From Actinernus sp. WN-2022 (Eukaryota; Cnidaria; Anthozoa; Actiniaria; Actinernidae): a stretch of DNA of 64,000 nucleotides. Position numbers and translations under genes: made by a program. The stretch is from positions 946,660 through 1,010,659 of the forward strand of contig JAOWCC010000577.1 in NCBI GenBank assembly GCA_030867875.1, read 5' to 3'. Below are positions 20,940 to 33,364 of the stretch, in pieces; the first letter of the stretch is position 1, and each line of letters begins with the position of its first letter. Below the pieces are notes generated by a model. That model saw nothing but the letters and a program-made list of their open reading frames with translations, searched no databases and was not told where the DNA came from.

Positions 20940-23621
20940 GACTTTATTATCCACAGAAATCTTTCAGTTTACACTGATTTCCAAAGATGCTGTGCAACTA
21001 ATAATAGCAATAATAATATAATAATTTACTAGATACTAATTATATTTATGTATGCAATAAATAATACTAATAATAACCTTAAAAAGACATATAATATCTC
21101 TGTATTAACGTACATAGAACAATCATGAGTAATGTTTCCAGTAGATTGACTTAAACTCCTTCACACTGCAAGCAGATTTAACCTCGGGATGAAGACTGCT
21201 GAACAGCATAGCCGCGGAATGGGCAAACAACCTTTGGCCAGATTTAGATGTAATTTTACTAATATGGATATTGTCTCCCCCCCCTAGTATTATAATTATG
21301 TACTGATGAGTTTCTCTTTACAATACTTGAGAGATATGATGGAAAAAGGCCATGCAGGCACTTATAAGCAGCAATACATTTGTGGAAAGACCAACGATCA
21401 CTAATAGGTATCCAACCTAGCTGTCTAAACAGTTCTGCTGAACGTTCATCTCGTATTTTCTTCTGTAGGATAATACAGGCACCTCTCTTCTGGAGCCTAA
21501 CAAGTCGTTCCAAACATATTTGGTCAGCATTAGACCAAATGACATTACAATACTCAAAAAGTGGCTGGACAAGGGTTCCATACAACTGTTTACATGTATC
21601 AACTTCAAGATATTTCCTAATCCGTGCCAGTAATCCTAATCTACTACTAATCTTCTTTGCTACATTATGTATGTGGTCATGCCAGCTCAAGGACGGATCT
21701 AATGTAACACCCAGATAATTCATTACAGATACAGTCTCAATCGGTAATCCAGATATAGTTAAAGGCAGTGCTGAACTAGACATAGTAGTGGTGGCCAGGC
21801 GTTTGCTAGTTCCAAAAAGCATGAACTTAGTTTTCTTTACATTAAGTACAAGGTCATTCGCAGTGAACCATGCATTGAGGCTATTTAACTCAGCTTGAAG
21901 GGTAGATACTATCTATAGACTGAATGCCCTTACTAGCAAAAAATAAAGCTGTGTCATCTGCATAGAGAATCACTTTGCAGTTTTTACATTATCAGCCAGA
22001 TCATTGATAAAAATAATAAACAAAAGAGGTCCCAGTACAGAGCTTGTGGTACACCCATTGAGAGATCCATAGCATCAGATGTAGCTCCATTAATAGCTAC
22101 TACTTGGGATCTGTTTGAGAGATAATCCCTAAACCAATCCAGAGCTGCACCCTTCACTCCAACGGTTGTCAGTTTATCCAACAGAACTGTGTGGTTAACC
22201 AAGTCAAAAGCCTTTTTCAAGTCCAAAACGACTGCCCCAGTAAGGTTACCGTTATCTATGTTCATCAGTAGATAGTTGCTGAGGTCTAACAATGTTGTGG
22301 AGGTAGAATGCCCTGGGCGGACACCAGACTGGGATGTTGACAACAGCCTGTTATCCACAAGGTGATCGTACAGTTGTTGATGTACTGCCTGTTCAAATAT
22401 CTTCATAACTGCAGGTATGACTGATATTGGACGGAAGTTGTTTGGATCTTCGAGGCCACCGTCTTTATGTATTGGCGTCACCTGAGCGGCCTTCCAAGCT
22501 GATGGAATATGGTTAGACTGTAGCGACAGGTTAAATATCTTAGTCAGTGGGGGAGCTATGACATCAGCACCATACTTCAACAGGTGAGTAGGTATAGGCA
22601 TCCCAGAAGCCTTCTTGACACGTAAGCCTGTTAGAGCTTTACGCACAAAGTTCACCAAAATGTTCGAAAAGGTGAATCCCTCAACCCCATTGGCAGATGA
22701 AGTATGGCTCACAACAGCAAGAGGTGGTGAGAACAGAGCTTGTTTCAAACGTTTACCAATTGTAGTGAAGAAGGTGTTAAAGCAATTTGCAATTCCTTTG
22801 TTATCCGTGATGGTAACATCATCAAGACAGAGTTCATGTATGGACGTGGATTTTTTTCTGGGAATTACTTTGCGCAAGGTCGACCAGAGTTTGGAAGGTG
22901 TATCACTGTTGTCCGATAATAGAGTATTAAAATGACTTTTCTTTGATGACACAATAAGCTTACATGTAGTTACTTTATTTCTCAAAGCTCTAAACAGAGT
23001 CCAGTCCTGGTCAATTTTAGATCTTTTTGCCTTGCGCTTAGCATTATCTCTAGCCCTCATAGCAGATCTAACCTCATCAGTCATCCATGGAGGTTGAGAC
23101 CCTCTAACACGGATTAAATGAGCAGGGGCATGCTTAGTTGTGATTTCCTTTAGCATTAGATCCATTACATTCCAGGCGTCATCCGGGGAATCAAATAAGT
23201 CAAGCGTGCTCCAGGGTAGTGCAGAGAGGTTAGTTAAATAAGCATTAAGATCGAAATGCTTAAAACTGTTTACCTTGATAACTTTGGGTGGTAGTCTGGG
23301 CAATCTGCATGTCCTGTTACAATACACAAGGTAGTGATCGCTCATAGATATTTCCAAAACACCGGAGTCAGTGACACGATGACTGCAGTTGGTAAATATC
23401 AGGTCTATAATGCTGGAGGAACCAGCTGTCATGCGTGTGGGTTGGTTTATAAGTTGCTTTAAACCACGATCACAAGTGACCGAGAATTTGGAAGCAGAAC
23501 TTTACATAAAGTTGCTTCAAGTTCCTTGCATGGCTGATTTAGGCTCCTGAATGTGAAACGATTATGGATGTAGATAGCAGTACCGCCGCCAGTTCTGGAC
23601 TGGTCAGAGCGCTGCAGACGA
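20905..23621 (-). pseudogene. CR1/L2-like LINE, decayed ORF2 and 3' tail
   Basis: Minus-strand order is endonuclease end, linker, reverse transcriptase, C-terminus, then GGATAATAAAGTC and a TAT-repeat tail (plus-strand TAA units at 20909-20939). A 482-codon frame (21984-23432) opens with SSIIDLIFTN and SMSDHYLVY (endonuclease Asp/His block). It continues with VTPIHKDGG, NNFRPISVIPAVMKIFE, SQSGVRPGHSTSTTLL and VVLDLKKAFDLVNHTVLL (RT blocks), then MGVPQ. A frameshift follows; further blocks PLLFIIFINDL and LYADD (catalytic box, 21953-21964) lie in other frames with a stop between them. A last 187-codon frame (21259-21822) has VMNYLGVTLDPSLSW and LQKRGACIILQ. Endonuclease sequence upstream (RTGGGTAIYIHNRF) reaches 23621, where a DNA transposon interrupts it; a short piece continues at 24502-24550. 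Inactive. Confidence 0.88.
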
Positions 23622-23623
23622 TA

Positions 23624-24499
23624 CAGTACCGCCAGGAATTATAGGGACATTTACCGCGGCACACTTTTGAGGTAACCGCGGTCACTTTTGAGATCGTCGT
23701 GGTGGTCGTGCCGCGGCGCTAACCGCGACCTCATGTAACATCTACATGTACATCTCGTACATTTTATTTTGAAGTAGTTGGCTTCGTTAGAATGTGAACC
23801 GTGGTCTCGAGTAAGAAAGACAACTTACGAAAGTTAACAGAAGATTGTTAGTTTGTTAAGAAATGCTTATTTTAAAGCAGTTGGTTTTGTTAGTTAATAA
23901 GAACGCGAATGGCGGTCTGAGTAGAAAGATGACTGATGAAGTGTGATCAAGAACAAAAGCTAGCGGCCTGTGTCTTACGAAATGTTTATTTTGAAGCAGT
24001 TGGCTTCGTTAGTTGATAATGTCTCGAGTAAGAAAAACAACTTAAGAAAATAAACAGAAGATTGTTAGCGCGCCGTGGCTTAAGAAATGCTTATTTTGAA
24101 GCAGTTGGTTTCGTTAGTTAATAAGAACGCGAACGGCGGTCTCAAGTAAGAAAGACAACTTACGAAAGTTAACAGAAGATTGTTTACGAGAAGTTTAATA
24201 CCGGTGATCATTCTTTGGGTGATTAGGCTCAACGCATAAGCTGTTTGTCATCCATCACATTCAAAGCTTTCAAGTACGAAGACTGCTAACAACGTACATG
24301 TATTTCCATTGCGGCACCGCGGCAAGCACCTAGGTTTATCAGCTCAGTTTGCAACCGCGGCGTCCTCAAAAACTACCGTGGTCATTTGTTCGGTGACCGC
24401 GGTAATTTGTTCGGTGACCGCGACGCCGTACTGCGGCTCCGCGTCTGTTGCACTAGGTTTTTCTGCGGTCGGATGTCCCTATAATTCTCGGCGGTACTG
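23624..24499. mobile_element. TA-flanked DNA transposon, CAGTACCGCC ends
   Basis: The 27-bp inverted ends begin CAGTACCGCC and contain GAATTATAGGGACAT, with two mismatches. Each is bordered by TA (23622-23623, 24500-24501), as for Tc1/mariner-type elements. Removing it joins the flanking LINE endonuclease codons in frame, which supports these limits. The ends are GC-rich with repeated ACCGCGG motifs. The centre has about four imperfect ~120-bp repeats with GAAGCAGTTGG and ACAGAAGATTGTT. No transposase. Confidence 0.88.
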
Positions 24500-24559
24500 T
24501 AGTTCTCAATGGAGACTTCTTCATTGCTTATCAAAGAATTAACATTATATTCAATGATG

Positions 24560-24933
24560 TTAATAATAATAATAATAATAATAGGCCATATTTATATAGC
24601 GCCATATACCACAGTCTCATGGCACTTTACATATTACTGACATATCCCGTCAGTGAATTTTTCGGACTGCTTTTATACCGCCAATGGCTGCCACGCAGTT
24701 TACAATGTTGAGTATGTGGTTAGTACAATGGCCAGGCTGCTGTACCGGGTGACAATCCCCTTCTCTTTTTCGAGTAGTACAACAGGTTATTTCACGTCCC
24801 CTTCAAATACTGATTAGAAGTAGGAGACAAGGCCAACGGCTTATAAACGTCCCTGCCCAAGGACGCGGCCGGGTTCGAACCCCCGACCTATCACACTCTA
24901 GACCGTGCTCTACGAACTGAGCTAACCAGTGAG
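24560..24933 (-). mobile_element. tRNA-derived SINE with (TTA)n tail
   Basis: The minus strand begins CTCACTGGTTAGCTCAGTTC with an A box at 24908-24924 and a perfect B box GGTTCGAACCC inside 24871-24882. A tRNA-unrelated body follows, then ATGGCGCTATATAAATATGG and an ATT repeat tail (plus-strand TAA units at 24560-24580). Length about 374 bp is right for a SINE. It lies within the remains of the LINE 5' region. Confidence 0.88.
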
Positions 24934-24949
24934 GGTTCTTTTAAATGAC

Positions 24950-25110
24950 TGTTGCATTAGGGTTTGGATACATTCACAAGACCATTGAAGAATTATTTGT
25001 CTGTGTTGTTTAGTGATCTAGCCTTAAAAACTAAAAGTAGTGACTAGCGCTAAACACCCTAAATTAGTGACTAGCTCTAAACACCCTAAATTATTTAGAT
25101 CTGATGACAG
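24950..25110 (+). repeat. CTAGCTCTAAACACCCTAAATT repeat, copy 1
   Basis: Contains ATTAGGGTTTGGAT, then CTGTGTT...TTAGTGATCTAGC and tandem AGTGACTAGC...CACCCTAAATT units of about 26 bp. The same order occurs at about 29985-30245, in the same orientation. Confidence 0.75.
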
Positions 25111-25497
25111 GAGAACATTTTGAAATGCATTCCTTTGTGAACAACTTCTTTGCTGTCACCTTCAGGTTAGAAGCTGGTTTACTTCCATAACTTTCTTGTC
25201 AAATTACTTATTTTGTTCCAACACCACTTGAGAGTTCTGCTATAGACCATAAACACAGTTTGAGAGACACTCTTCTTTTGTCACTTTTTAGAGAGATCAC
25301 TCTACTCATCTATGTAAGTTTTCTTCTAAATATAAAGTGAGAGGTGAAATCCTATTCTCTGGGTTCATGCAGCTTGCGTTTTCAAAGTCCGACTTTGTTA
25401 GTACTGTGCATGCGCAAATGACTTAAGAGGGGACTAGTAACTAATTTCCATAAGAAAAGCTATATTATTCCCAAAACGTGACTGGATCTCCAATGCA

Positions 25498-25584
25498 AGT
25501 CTCTGTGGCACAGTTGGTAAAGCTCTGGTCTTTCCAGGCATTCTTCCAAATGAAGGGTTGCAGGTTCGAGTCCCACTACCAGTG
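25498..25584 (+). mobile_element. tRNA-like SINE head
   Basis: GTCTCTGTGGCACAGTTGGT has an A-box-like segment, and GGTTCGAGTCCC (25563-25574) is a good B box. The spacing between them is about 13 bases longer than in a normal tRNA and no clean cloverleaf is apparent, so a SINE head or tRNA relic is more likely than a working tRNA gene. Confidence 0.6.
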
Positions 25585-26309
25585 AATGAAAAAGTGAAAC
25601 AAAAGTAAGTAATAGTAATGTGTAATATTAATGTGTGAATTACAAGTTAAGTTCACTGGGGAAAGGAAAAGGGGAGTGAGCACCATAGAGGGGGAGGGGG
25701 ACAGTGGTCAAACATATTTTGTAGGGGAGGGGTGGGTGGAATTTGTTTTCTTTTTAATATTCCTTCCATAAAAACTAAAGCCCCTTTTTAATGAATCCAA
25801 AAAATTAAAAAAATCGCTTTTTGAATCTTGAAAATTGTACTAGTTCAAAAAAATGTGTACTAGTTCAAAAAAAATTGAACTGGCTAAAAAAAATCTAGTT
25901 CAATTTTTTTTTAAACTGAGATCATATCTACAGGTATTTGTCAACTGGTAAAACACAAACATAAAGTCTCTAACCCTTTTAATATTCCAACTGAGCACAC
26001 TGCATGCTGTGGTCACCAATAAAGCACTGTCATTTGCCAATCACCTGCTTAGATTTTGTAATGTGCATGAAGTTGAAATATTAAATAAATTTGTAATAAG
26101 TTCAGTGCTAGAGTACTTTTCATTGACTTAAAGCTTTATGCTCAAGGTAACATTATTTTACTTATCAGCTTGTCACATTTAAAAAGCTTTTTGAACCCTT
26201 CTAGTGCACAGTTTGATTATTTAGATGAATACGGTGAATTGAAATATGCCCTTCGACTAGATGTGATAAACATAGACATACAGACTGTGTACATGTAGAT
26301 GGCCATTAG

Positions 26310-26567
<258 letters not shown>

Positions 26568-26812
26568 TGAGTAAGATTGAATGAGATTATTTTCTATCAA
26601 GAATCACTTATTTCTAATATATGCAGTTGAGTAAAGGAAGCGATGGATGTGAAATACAATTTAAGGTGGCCCTACCTGGTTTTTCAGTGGCGGTACCTTA
26701 CAAGTTTGAACAAGGAGTACAACATTGTAAGCAATCAAATAGAAAATCGACCATTGCAACAATGTTAGAGATACATACATGAAAGTTTAAGATGAAGTAC
26801 TGTAAAGACCTG

Positions 26813-26900
26813 TGTATAAGCCGCACCCGTAGATAAGTCACAACCCAAGTTTCCCCATATTTGAAGAAAACACAGTGGTTCACAATTAGGAGCCGTTAGT
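26813..26900. mobile_element. TACCGTA-family end fragment
   Basis: TACTGTAAAGACCTGTGTAT followed by AAGCCGCACCCG matches the left end at 44113. Only the terminal ~60 bp is recognisable. Confidence 0.5.
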
Positions 26901-29283
26901 CCAGCAAAAAAAAAAAACACTAAGCCACTTGAGCTGTCTGAGCAGAGGCTGTGATTAAGGTTTCAGCTTTTCTCTTCATAGATGGGTAACATAGAAAAAT
27001 TAAATAGCTCAATTTATTTATTTAGAATACATCTTTGCATATTTTAGGCTTTAGTTCCTCTTTAAAGGTGCGTGCAGCTTCTTGTTACTCTGGCGCTGCT
27101 ACGTGATGTATCTGATTGTGCAATCCAATTTGACTGATTGTGCGTGTGTACTAACAGTGATATGGCTGTGTAATAACGATGTGAACACAAGTAGCCCGAA
27201 AATACAAAGAGAGGGTACTGCACTGATAACACAGGTAACCCGATAAAACAATTATAATTATATTTGTTTAATATACTTTTTTGTTAATTAAATTTAGAAC
27301 CGCTGTGCACTCGTGTTCACTCATGTCGACTCATGTGGAGTTTTAGAACAGATCACCTTAGTATTTGGATCCTAGTATTTTTGGGTTATCTGTGTTATCC
27401 TAGGGTACCCTGGCTTACTTTAAGTCGCTCGTGTTCCACTTTTGTTCACTCGTGTTCTGACTCGTTTAGATGAGATCAACTGTGTGTGCATACTTTCGCA
27501 TCTGATTGTGCATTGTAATTGGCAAACACGCAGTATCTGAGATAGTCTGCGTTACAAAAAATACGCCGGAGTTCAAGCTGCGTGCAGCTTCTTGTTGTCA
27601 AACGTTCTCTCAATTGTATATAAACACTACTATTTAAAAATCGGTACATGAATTTTTGTTAACATCAGTTGTCCTTCAGATTTGTTAGTATTTTATATGA
27701 GTTCATTGAAACATTAATTTTTTTAAGGCTGTCGAACATTAACCTCAAATCAGTAAACTTTTGGGCCAATTTCCTTGTTGGTATCAAGTTGTCACACTCC
27801 AGTGAATTCCAATACTTCATGCATTACACACAACACTTGATTGCCTTCAGAAGTCTCTCCCCAATATGTTAATGTACAAGGTAAGTATTACAATAACAAT
27901 AGAGGACAGGTAAAGCACTTGTCACACACACTCCAGATTTAACACACTATGGCCATGCTGAAGATTAACAGTGAGCGAAAGAGGAAAGCCTCTGTGCTGA
28001 ATATAAATCGTGCATTCAAAAAGTTGAAAGACGTTGGAAATGAAAGTCGGGTATGTTTTTGCCTGTTGCAATATTTCTTTATTAATTTTTGTACATTTTG
28101 TTGATTATACATATGTTTACGGTACATTTTTCATATGAACATGTATGTTCCAGGATGCAGATCTGCAACCGGTGATGTGGTGATAATGAATAAAAATCAG
28201 GGTAATGAAAATTGTTGAGACAAGGAGCAGTGCAATGGTATGAGAGCAAAATGTTGGATTGGTCCAGATAATAGCGGAACAGATTCAAGCAGTGTAACAG
28301 TAGCTGCTCCAGAGGGACCTGTCCTTTGGAATATGTGGTTAACCCTTTCCCTCCTGCACTGCCCGTAACTGCCTAACATGAAGCATGTACCTGGAGAAAA
28401 TTATTGCATCAAACCTAGACATGCTGGAAATATGATGTTGCAATATTATTTCAATGGATGAATGACTTCAAAGCCACGGCTATGACAGGGATCGCTTGAC
28501 TCTCCCACTTTGGAGAAAAACACATTTGTTTTGGAGATAGTTGTTCCTTTCTTCGATTTTCACAAATTTTGAGGAGCTGAAAATTGGCTCAAAAATACCT
28601 TCCCATTTGCACTTGAAATCAAAAGCAAATACAAAATTACCACTCAGTTGTACCTTGTTTAATCCTTCCAACCAGCAGGTTTGTTTGCACAAAACACACC
28701 AAGCGACTGAAGTCTGCACTTCAACCAACCACACTTTCCTGCTCCCACCTCCAATTGCATGCTGGGTAATCAACAAAATAAAATCACAAGGGGTCTCCCC
28801 CTCTGGGACTCCTGTAGGATTTTTAACCCTACAACCAAGAGTGGTGATTTGGACTCAAGCCGTTGCTTTAAAGTGACACTGACAAAAACACATCCTAATA
28901 GGTTTAGCAGGGGGAAAAGGTCACCAACTGCAGAATTTCAAAGCAGAAACACAATGGAAAAACCCTGTGAAATCCACTCACAAGGCCTACTAAAAGCAAA
29001 CCAAGTACTTTTCAGCCATCCTCAGACTTAATGAGCTCTCTTGTAGTGGCTTTTTCGTTCAAAATTAGAGCACATTTCATTGGAAACCTAACAGAAGCAG
29101 CCATACCTACTGTCAACGAGTGCACAGAATTCTCCCAAATGGCATATTTGTGGGAAAAGTTTGAGCCCTTGGCTTAAAGTCAGCAGTATTTAACTACCCC
29201 GGGTAGCCAATCTTGAACTGATGGTTGAGTTAGCACTGAGGATTTCACCAACTGGGCCAAACATGTCCAGTAGTGAAAGGGTT
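26901..29283. other. Intron 5, first part
   Basis: There is no host exon. GTGCGTGCAGCTTCTTGTT occurs at about 27067 and 27582 as direct repeats bracketing ~500 bp in which CTCGTGTTC/CTCATGT phrases recur (27310-27470). The rest is unrecognised. Confidence 0.4.
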
Positions 29284-29833
29284 AAAGTGCCCCTAAACTC
29301 TTGCAATTTTTATATATATTTTTATATGAAACTTTGAAAGGTTTTGAGTACTTCTGCAAATAATTTTTTGGCTTACAGAGAATACTCTGTGTTCTATGCT
29401 TGTTTGAAATGGTGAAAATGTGACCTCTCCTGACCCATTACCGTGTAAGAAAAAGCCTGGGTCGATTCCCTATCTTACGTCACCTCATTAATGCATTATT
29501 CTCCATGGCGCCTTTCTATCACAACAGCATCGATATATAGAGAATATACACAGTCTGTGAGATTTTAGTAAAGAAAACAGCTATTTTAGACAAAATGCTA
29601 AATATTTATTCAAGTTATTGCAAAGTCGAATGAATTGGATGATGTAAGAGAGGGAATCAACCCAGTATTTTTCTTATGCGGTCATGGGTCAGGAAAGGTC
29701 ACATTTTCACCATTTCAAACAAGCATAGAACACAGAGTATTCTCTGTAACAAAAAAAATTATTTGCAGAAGTACTCAAAACCTTTCAAAGTTTCATTATA
29801 TATAAACATTGCAAAAGGGTTTAGGGGCACTTT
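29284..29833. repeat. Large foldback element with arms of about 200 bp
   Basis: It begins AAAGTGCCCCTAAAC and ends with the exact complement. Arms at about 29284-29490 and 29638-29833 match almost throughout, for example TTTGAAATGGTGAAAATGTG against CACATTTTCACCATTTCAAA. The 150-bp centre is unique. A partial copy lacking the left arm lies at 43855-44112. Confidence 0.92.
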
Positions 29834-29984
29834 CATATTCTGGTAAAAAAAAAATTGTTTAAAATTTTTAAACCATTTCAAAATTTTCAAACTGGTTCAC
29901 TTTTTAAAAACCAGTTCATTTTTTAAAAACTGGTTAACTTTTTTCAAGATTCTGAAAAGGGAATCTATGTTTACTGATGTTAGG

Positions 29985-30245
29985 TTTATTTAAACGTTGG
30001 CTTAGGGTTTGAATTACAAAATTAATGTAGTTCACAGGATCATTGCAGAAGCATTATTTTTCTGTGTTCAGTGATCTAGCTCTAAAAAGCCTAATTTAGT
30101 GACACGCTCTAAAAACCCTAAATTAGTGAGCACCCATTGTTTGATGGTTAGGGTGTTTTTAAATGTAGGGGTAGGGTTTGGATTAGCTGAGAAGCATTTT
30201 TTAGTGACTAGCTCTGAAAACCCTAAATTAGTGAGCATTTACAGA
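29985..30245 (+). repeat. CTAGCTCTAAA...CCCTAAATT repeat, copy 2
   Basis: Direct counterpart of 24950-25110, with four units of AGTGA...CTCTAAAAACCCTAAATT. Simple dispersed minisatellite-bearing repeat. Confidence 0.75.
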
Positions 30246-30689
30246 GGTTAGTTTTTTTTAATGTTGGGTTTATATAGGGCTTGGATTGTGTTAGGAATGA
30301 GTTTGCTTGGAGTGGCTTTAATAAATCTGCTTGTTATTGGCCCTTGTGAAACATTCTGGAACTGCTAATGGTTAGTTCTTCACATCTTGAACTATTAACT
30401 ACTGAAGCCCCACTTCCTGCCAGTAAACTTAGCAGACTGGTGTACATCTATGATTTGATGTATTTTATGAATACAAATTAAGGTAATTTTAAGTCAAGTT
30501 TGGAGATCATGTCACGTGGATTGAGGAATTTGAAAACTCTACAAATGAAAAAAATATATATAATGTCTGGAAAGAGCATGGAAGTAGACAAGATTGCCAA
30601 ATTTTAGGGGACATTTTGGTCTCTGATGAGTTTTAAATAATTTCCAAATTACCTGCAATATTCCCCATTCTCTGATGAATGCACACATA

Positions 30690-32809
30690 CAGTCCCTGTC
30701 AAAAGTTTTTCAACCGTATACGGTACCGTATGTGCTTCGGTAAAACGAAGATTCGGTAACCACGTGGTAGATTTCGTTCGGTAAACTCCATTCGTTTTAA
30801 GACCGAATTCGTTTTACTGAAAGTGGTAGAGTCACCGATTTCGTTTTACTGAAAGTGGTTCGGTCACCGATTGTGTTTTAACGAAAGTGGTTCGGTCACC
30901 GATTGTGTTTTAACGAAAGTGGTTCAGTCACCGATTTCGTTTTACCGAAAGTGGTTCAGTCACCGATTTCGCTTCACCAAACATTGCAAGTCAAGACAGT
31001 CTACAAGTTGTTACTTGTACATGTAGTTCACTGCTTGCGACTAAAGTGATTTTTACAACGTTAAAACTGAAAATGTTGAAGTTTAGATTTCAAAAATTAT
31101 ATCTCGTTTTGTCTTCTTTGAAACGATATATCGGCACAGCAATAATTATTGGTGTTTTCATTGTAGAAAAAGCTCCAATTTCAAATAGTCGGCGAAGCGT
31201 CAGGTCGGTGTCCTGGTGCGATCATCGAAAAACTTATTTGTTTTGATCGTGATTTGTACCGAGAAAGCCGCGAAGTGGCTAAGAGCATTTCTCTCCTTCC
31301 TATTTCTTCTGATAACCTCACTGATAAACTGTACTGAAAAAAATGGAACTGCTGTGAATATATAACCTTAAACTTACGCCACAAACTAACAACCGCCGTT
31401 CGTTCATAATCTAGCGGCAAACTTTTAAAGTGGGCCCCGCCAGTAAGCAATAATCAACAAACGAACTTTAGCTTCCGTAGTTTAACATTTACGAGAGATT
31501 CCTGCGTTGTTCAAGGTTCCGACCAAAAGCATTGCAAATGTTTGCGGATTCTGGAAAGGCATGTTTTCAAAATTAAAATATCAAGATTGTGCAATTGCAA
31601 TCAGTCACGCGTGAACCTGTCAGTCTGAGTTTTGACAGGTCCTATGTTTGATCGATCGAGGACCTGAGACTTGTTTGTTTCACATCTGACATCAGATCAA
31701 TCGCTGCAGACCGGTCTCACAGCAATTATAAACCGCAATGCCAATCACAAATTGACGAAGTGATGAAGTAAAAAAGCTGAAATTGAAACTCCAGAAGATT
31801 CGGTGCGATCTCACGGCAAAATAACCAATAATGAATTAAAATATCCAAAATGTATTCACCTGGGTGTTTTTATTTGACAGAATGGACTCAAACCAGTTTT
31901 CGCATTAGGTGAAAACTGTTCAGACCGTAAATAAAATACAAACCTTTGAAAGCATTTGATTCAGTAGGAAGATATCAAGATAATTTTTGGTGTGATCTCA
32001 AAGCAAAACAAACACTGCTGTCAGAGCTCATTGATTATTCAAAAATGTCACACTTCTGTTCGAGCAATTTGAGCAAAATGACGGATCCCACGTTAAATAA
32101 AAAGAATTCCAGAATATTCTATTTGGTAGACGTTTATCACTTGCCAGTATTAAAAGTTGAGAAACTTTCCCGCATTATTTAACTCTGCATTCTGCAATAA
32201 GATCACATGTTCCGCGAAGTTCGCGACATTCTTGTTGTGTCAAAAACCAGACAATTAATTTCCACGGCTGAAAGCACATGTAAGCACCGAAAAGCTCTTG
32301 AATCTGTTGAATTGAAAACATACAGCGTACGCAACGACTTTTAAAGAATCGTGAAGGGATTGAGGGATAGATTAAAGTATAAAAGTACAGAAGTCTGTAA
32401 AGTTTATCAGATGAATAAAAACGCCGAACTTTGCTACAACTAAACTAGAATTGATCGCGTACGTAGCGCCATATTTACATAACATGATGACTATCCGAAT
32501 TCATTTTACCGAAGGTGGTCGAGTCACCGAATTCGTTTTACCGAAGGTGGTAGAGTCACCGAATTCGTTTTACTGAAGGTGGTAGAGTCACCGATTTCGT
32601 TTTACCGAAAGTGGTTCGGTCACCGATTGCGTTTTACCGAAAGTGGTTCAGTCACCGATTGTGTTTTACCGAAAGTGGTACAGTTACCGATTTCGCTTTG
32701 CCACATTTCGCCACATTCATTTTACCGAAAGTGGTAAACACATGTGGCACATGTGCCACATGCTACCACATGTGGTTCGTACGGTGTGAAAAACTTTTGA
32801 CAGGGACTG
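30690..32809. mobile_element. Tc1/mariner-like element with subterminal 31-bp arrays
   Basis: Inverted ends start CAGTCCCTGTCAAAAGTTTT and are bordered by TA (30688-30689, 32810-32811). The CAGT...CAAAAGT form resembles Tc1/mariner termini. Just inside each end is a tandem array of a 31-bp unit with CACCGATTTCGTTTTACCGA and AAGTGGTT. There are about six units at 30800-30975 and eight at 32500-32740, both arrays in the same orientation. The middle contains the shared module (31735-32430). No transposase frame. Confidence 0.88.
31735..32430 (+). repeat. Shared module, copy 2 (~690 bp)
   Basis: Has the same motif order as 17095-17575 but extends further left: AGTGATGAAGTAAAAAAGCTG and ATGGACTCAAACCA are also found, inverted, at 40590-40720 and 48020-48155. 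Non-coding. Confidence 0.8.
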
Positions 32810-33166
32810 TACATACAAAGCTACATTTCTCATTTGTTTTTTTCTGTCTTATGGAAAAACGTGACCATTGGAATAACTTTTCAACGTTTAGGTGAAGTTG
32901 ATATTCTATAGAGAAAGATGAATTTTGGATTGTTTTGGATTCAGTTAGGGCTTGAATATATTAAATTACATATTAATAGCATGTATTGTAAATTGCCAAT
33001 GAAGAAGCAAAACTCAATGTTTGTCGCTTTGTTTCATCCCCTCTGTATTTTGCCAATGTTTTTATTAGCTGTTCAACAGTATAATTATCAGGTTCTCTTT
33101 CATAGTATGATCCAGGAAAGCCATCATTTCTTATAAGTAATAGCAATTGGCATGACTCAGGTTAAT

Positions 33167-33279
33167 TAGTGATTAAATGTACCTGAAAGCCAAGGGAGGT
33201 TTTGTTGAAGGCCGAGGCTGCAGACCGAGCTACTTTTACTAAACCTCCCAAGGCTTGAGGGACATTATTTTAATCACTA
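33167..33279. mobile_element. Short foldback MITE (TAGTGATTAAATGT ends)
   Basis: TAGTGATTAAATGT...CCAAGGGAGGTTT pairs with AAACCTCCCAAGG...TTTAATCACTA. Length 113 bp, non-coding. Confidence 0.75.
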
Positions 33280-33364
33280 AAATGCCATGCTATAAGTTTG
33301 TAATATTACAGTTTCCGAGGAAGAGAACTAATCTGAGAGAAGTTTGGTTCTCTCTGCCAGAAGT

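Noticed and set aside
24860..24933. Functional tRNA gene on the minus strand
   Set aside because: A and B boxes are good, but it continues into a SINE body and (TTA)n tail and has no clean acceptor stem.
25498..25584. Functional tRNA gene
   Set aside because: The spacing between the boxes is too long for a normal tRNA and the acceptor arms do not pair convincingly.
28480..29031. Overlapping short frames in intron 5 (98, 111 and 90 codons)
   Set aside because: No domain, no splice support and mutually overlapping frames; consistent with chance in non-coding DNA.
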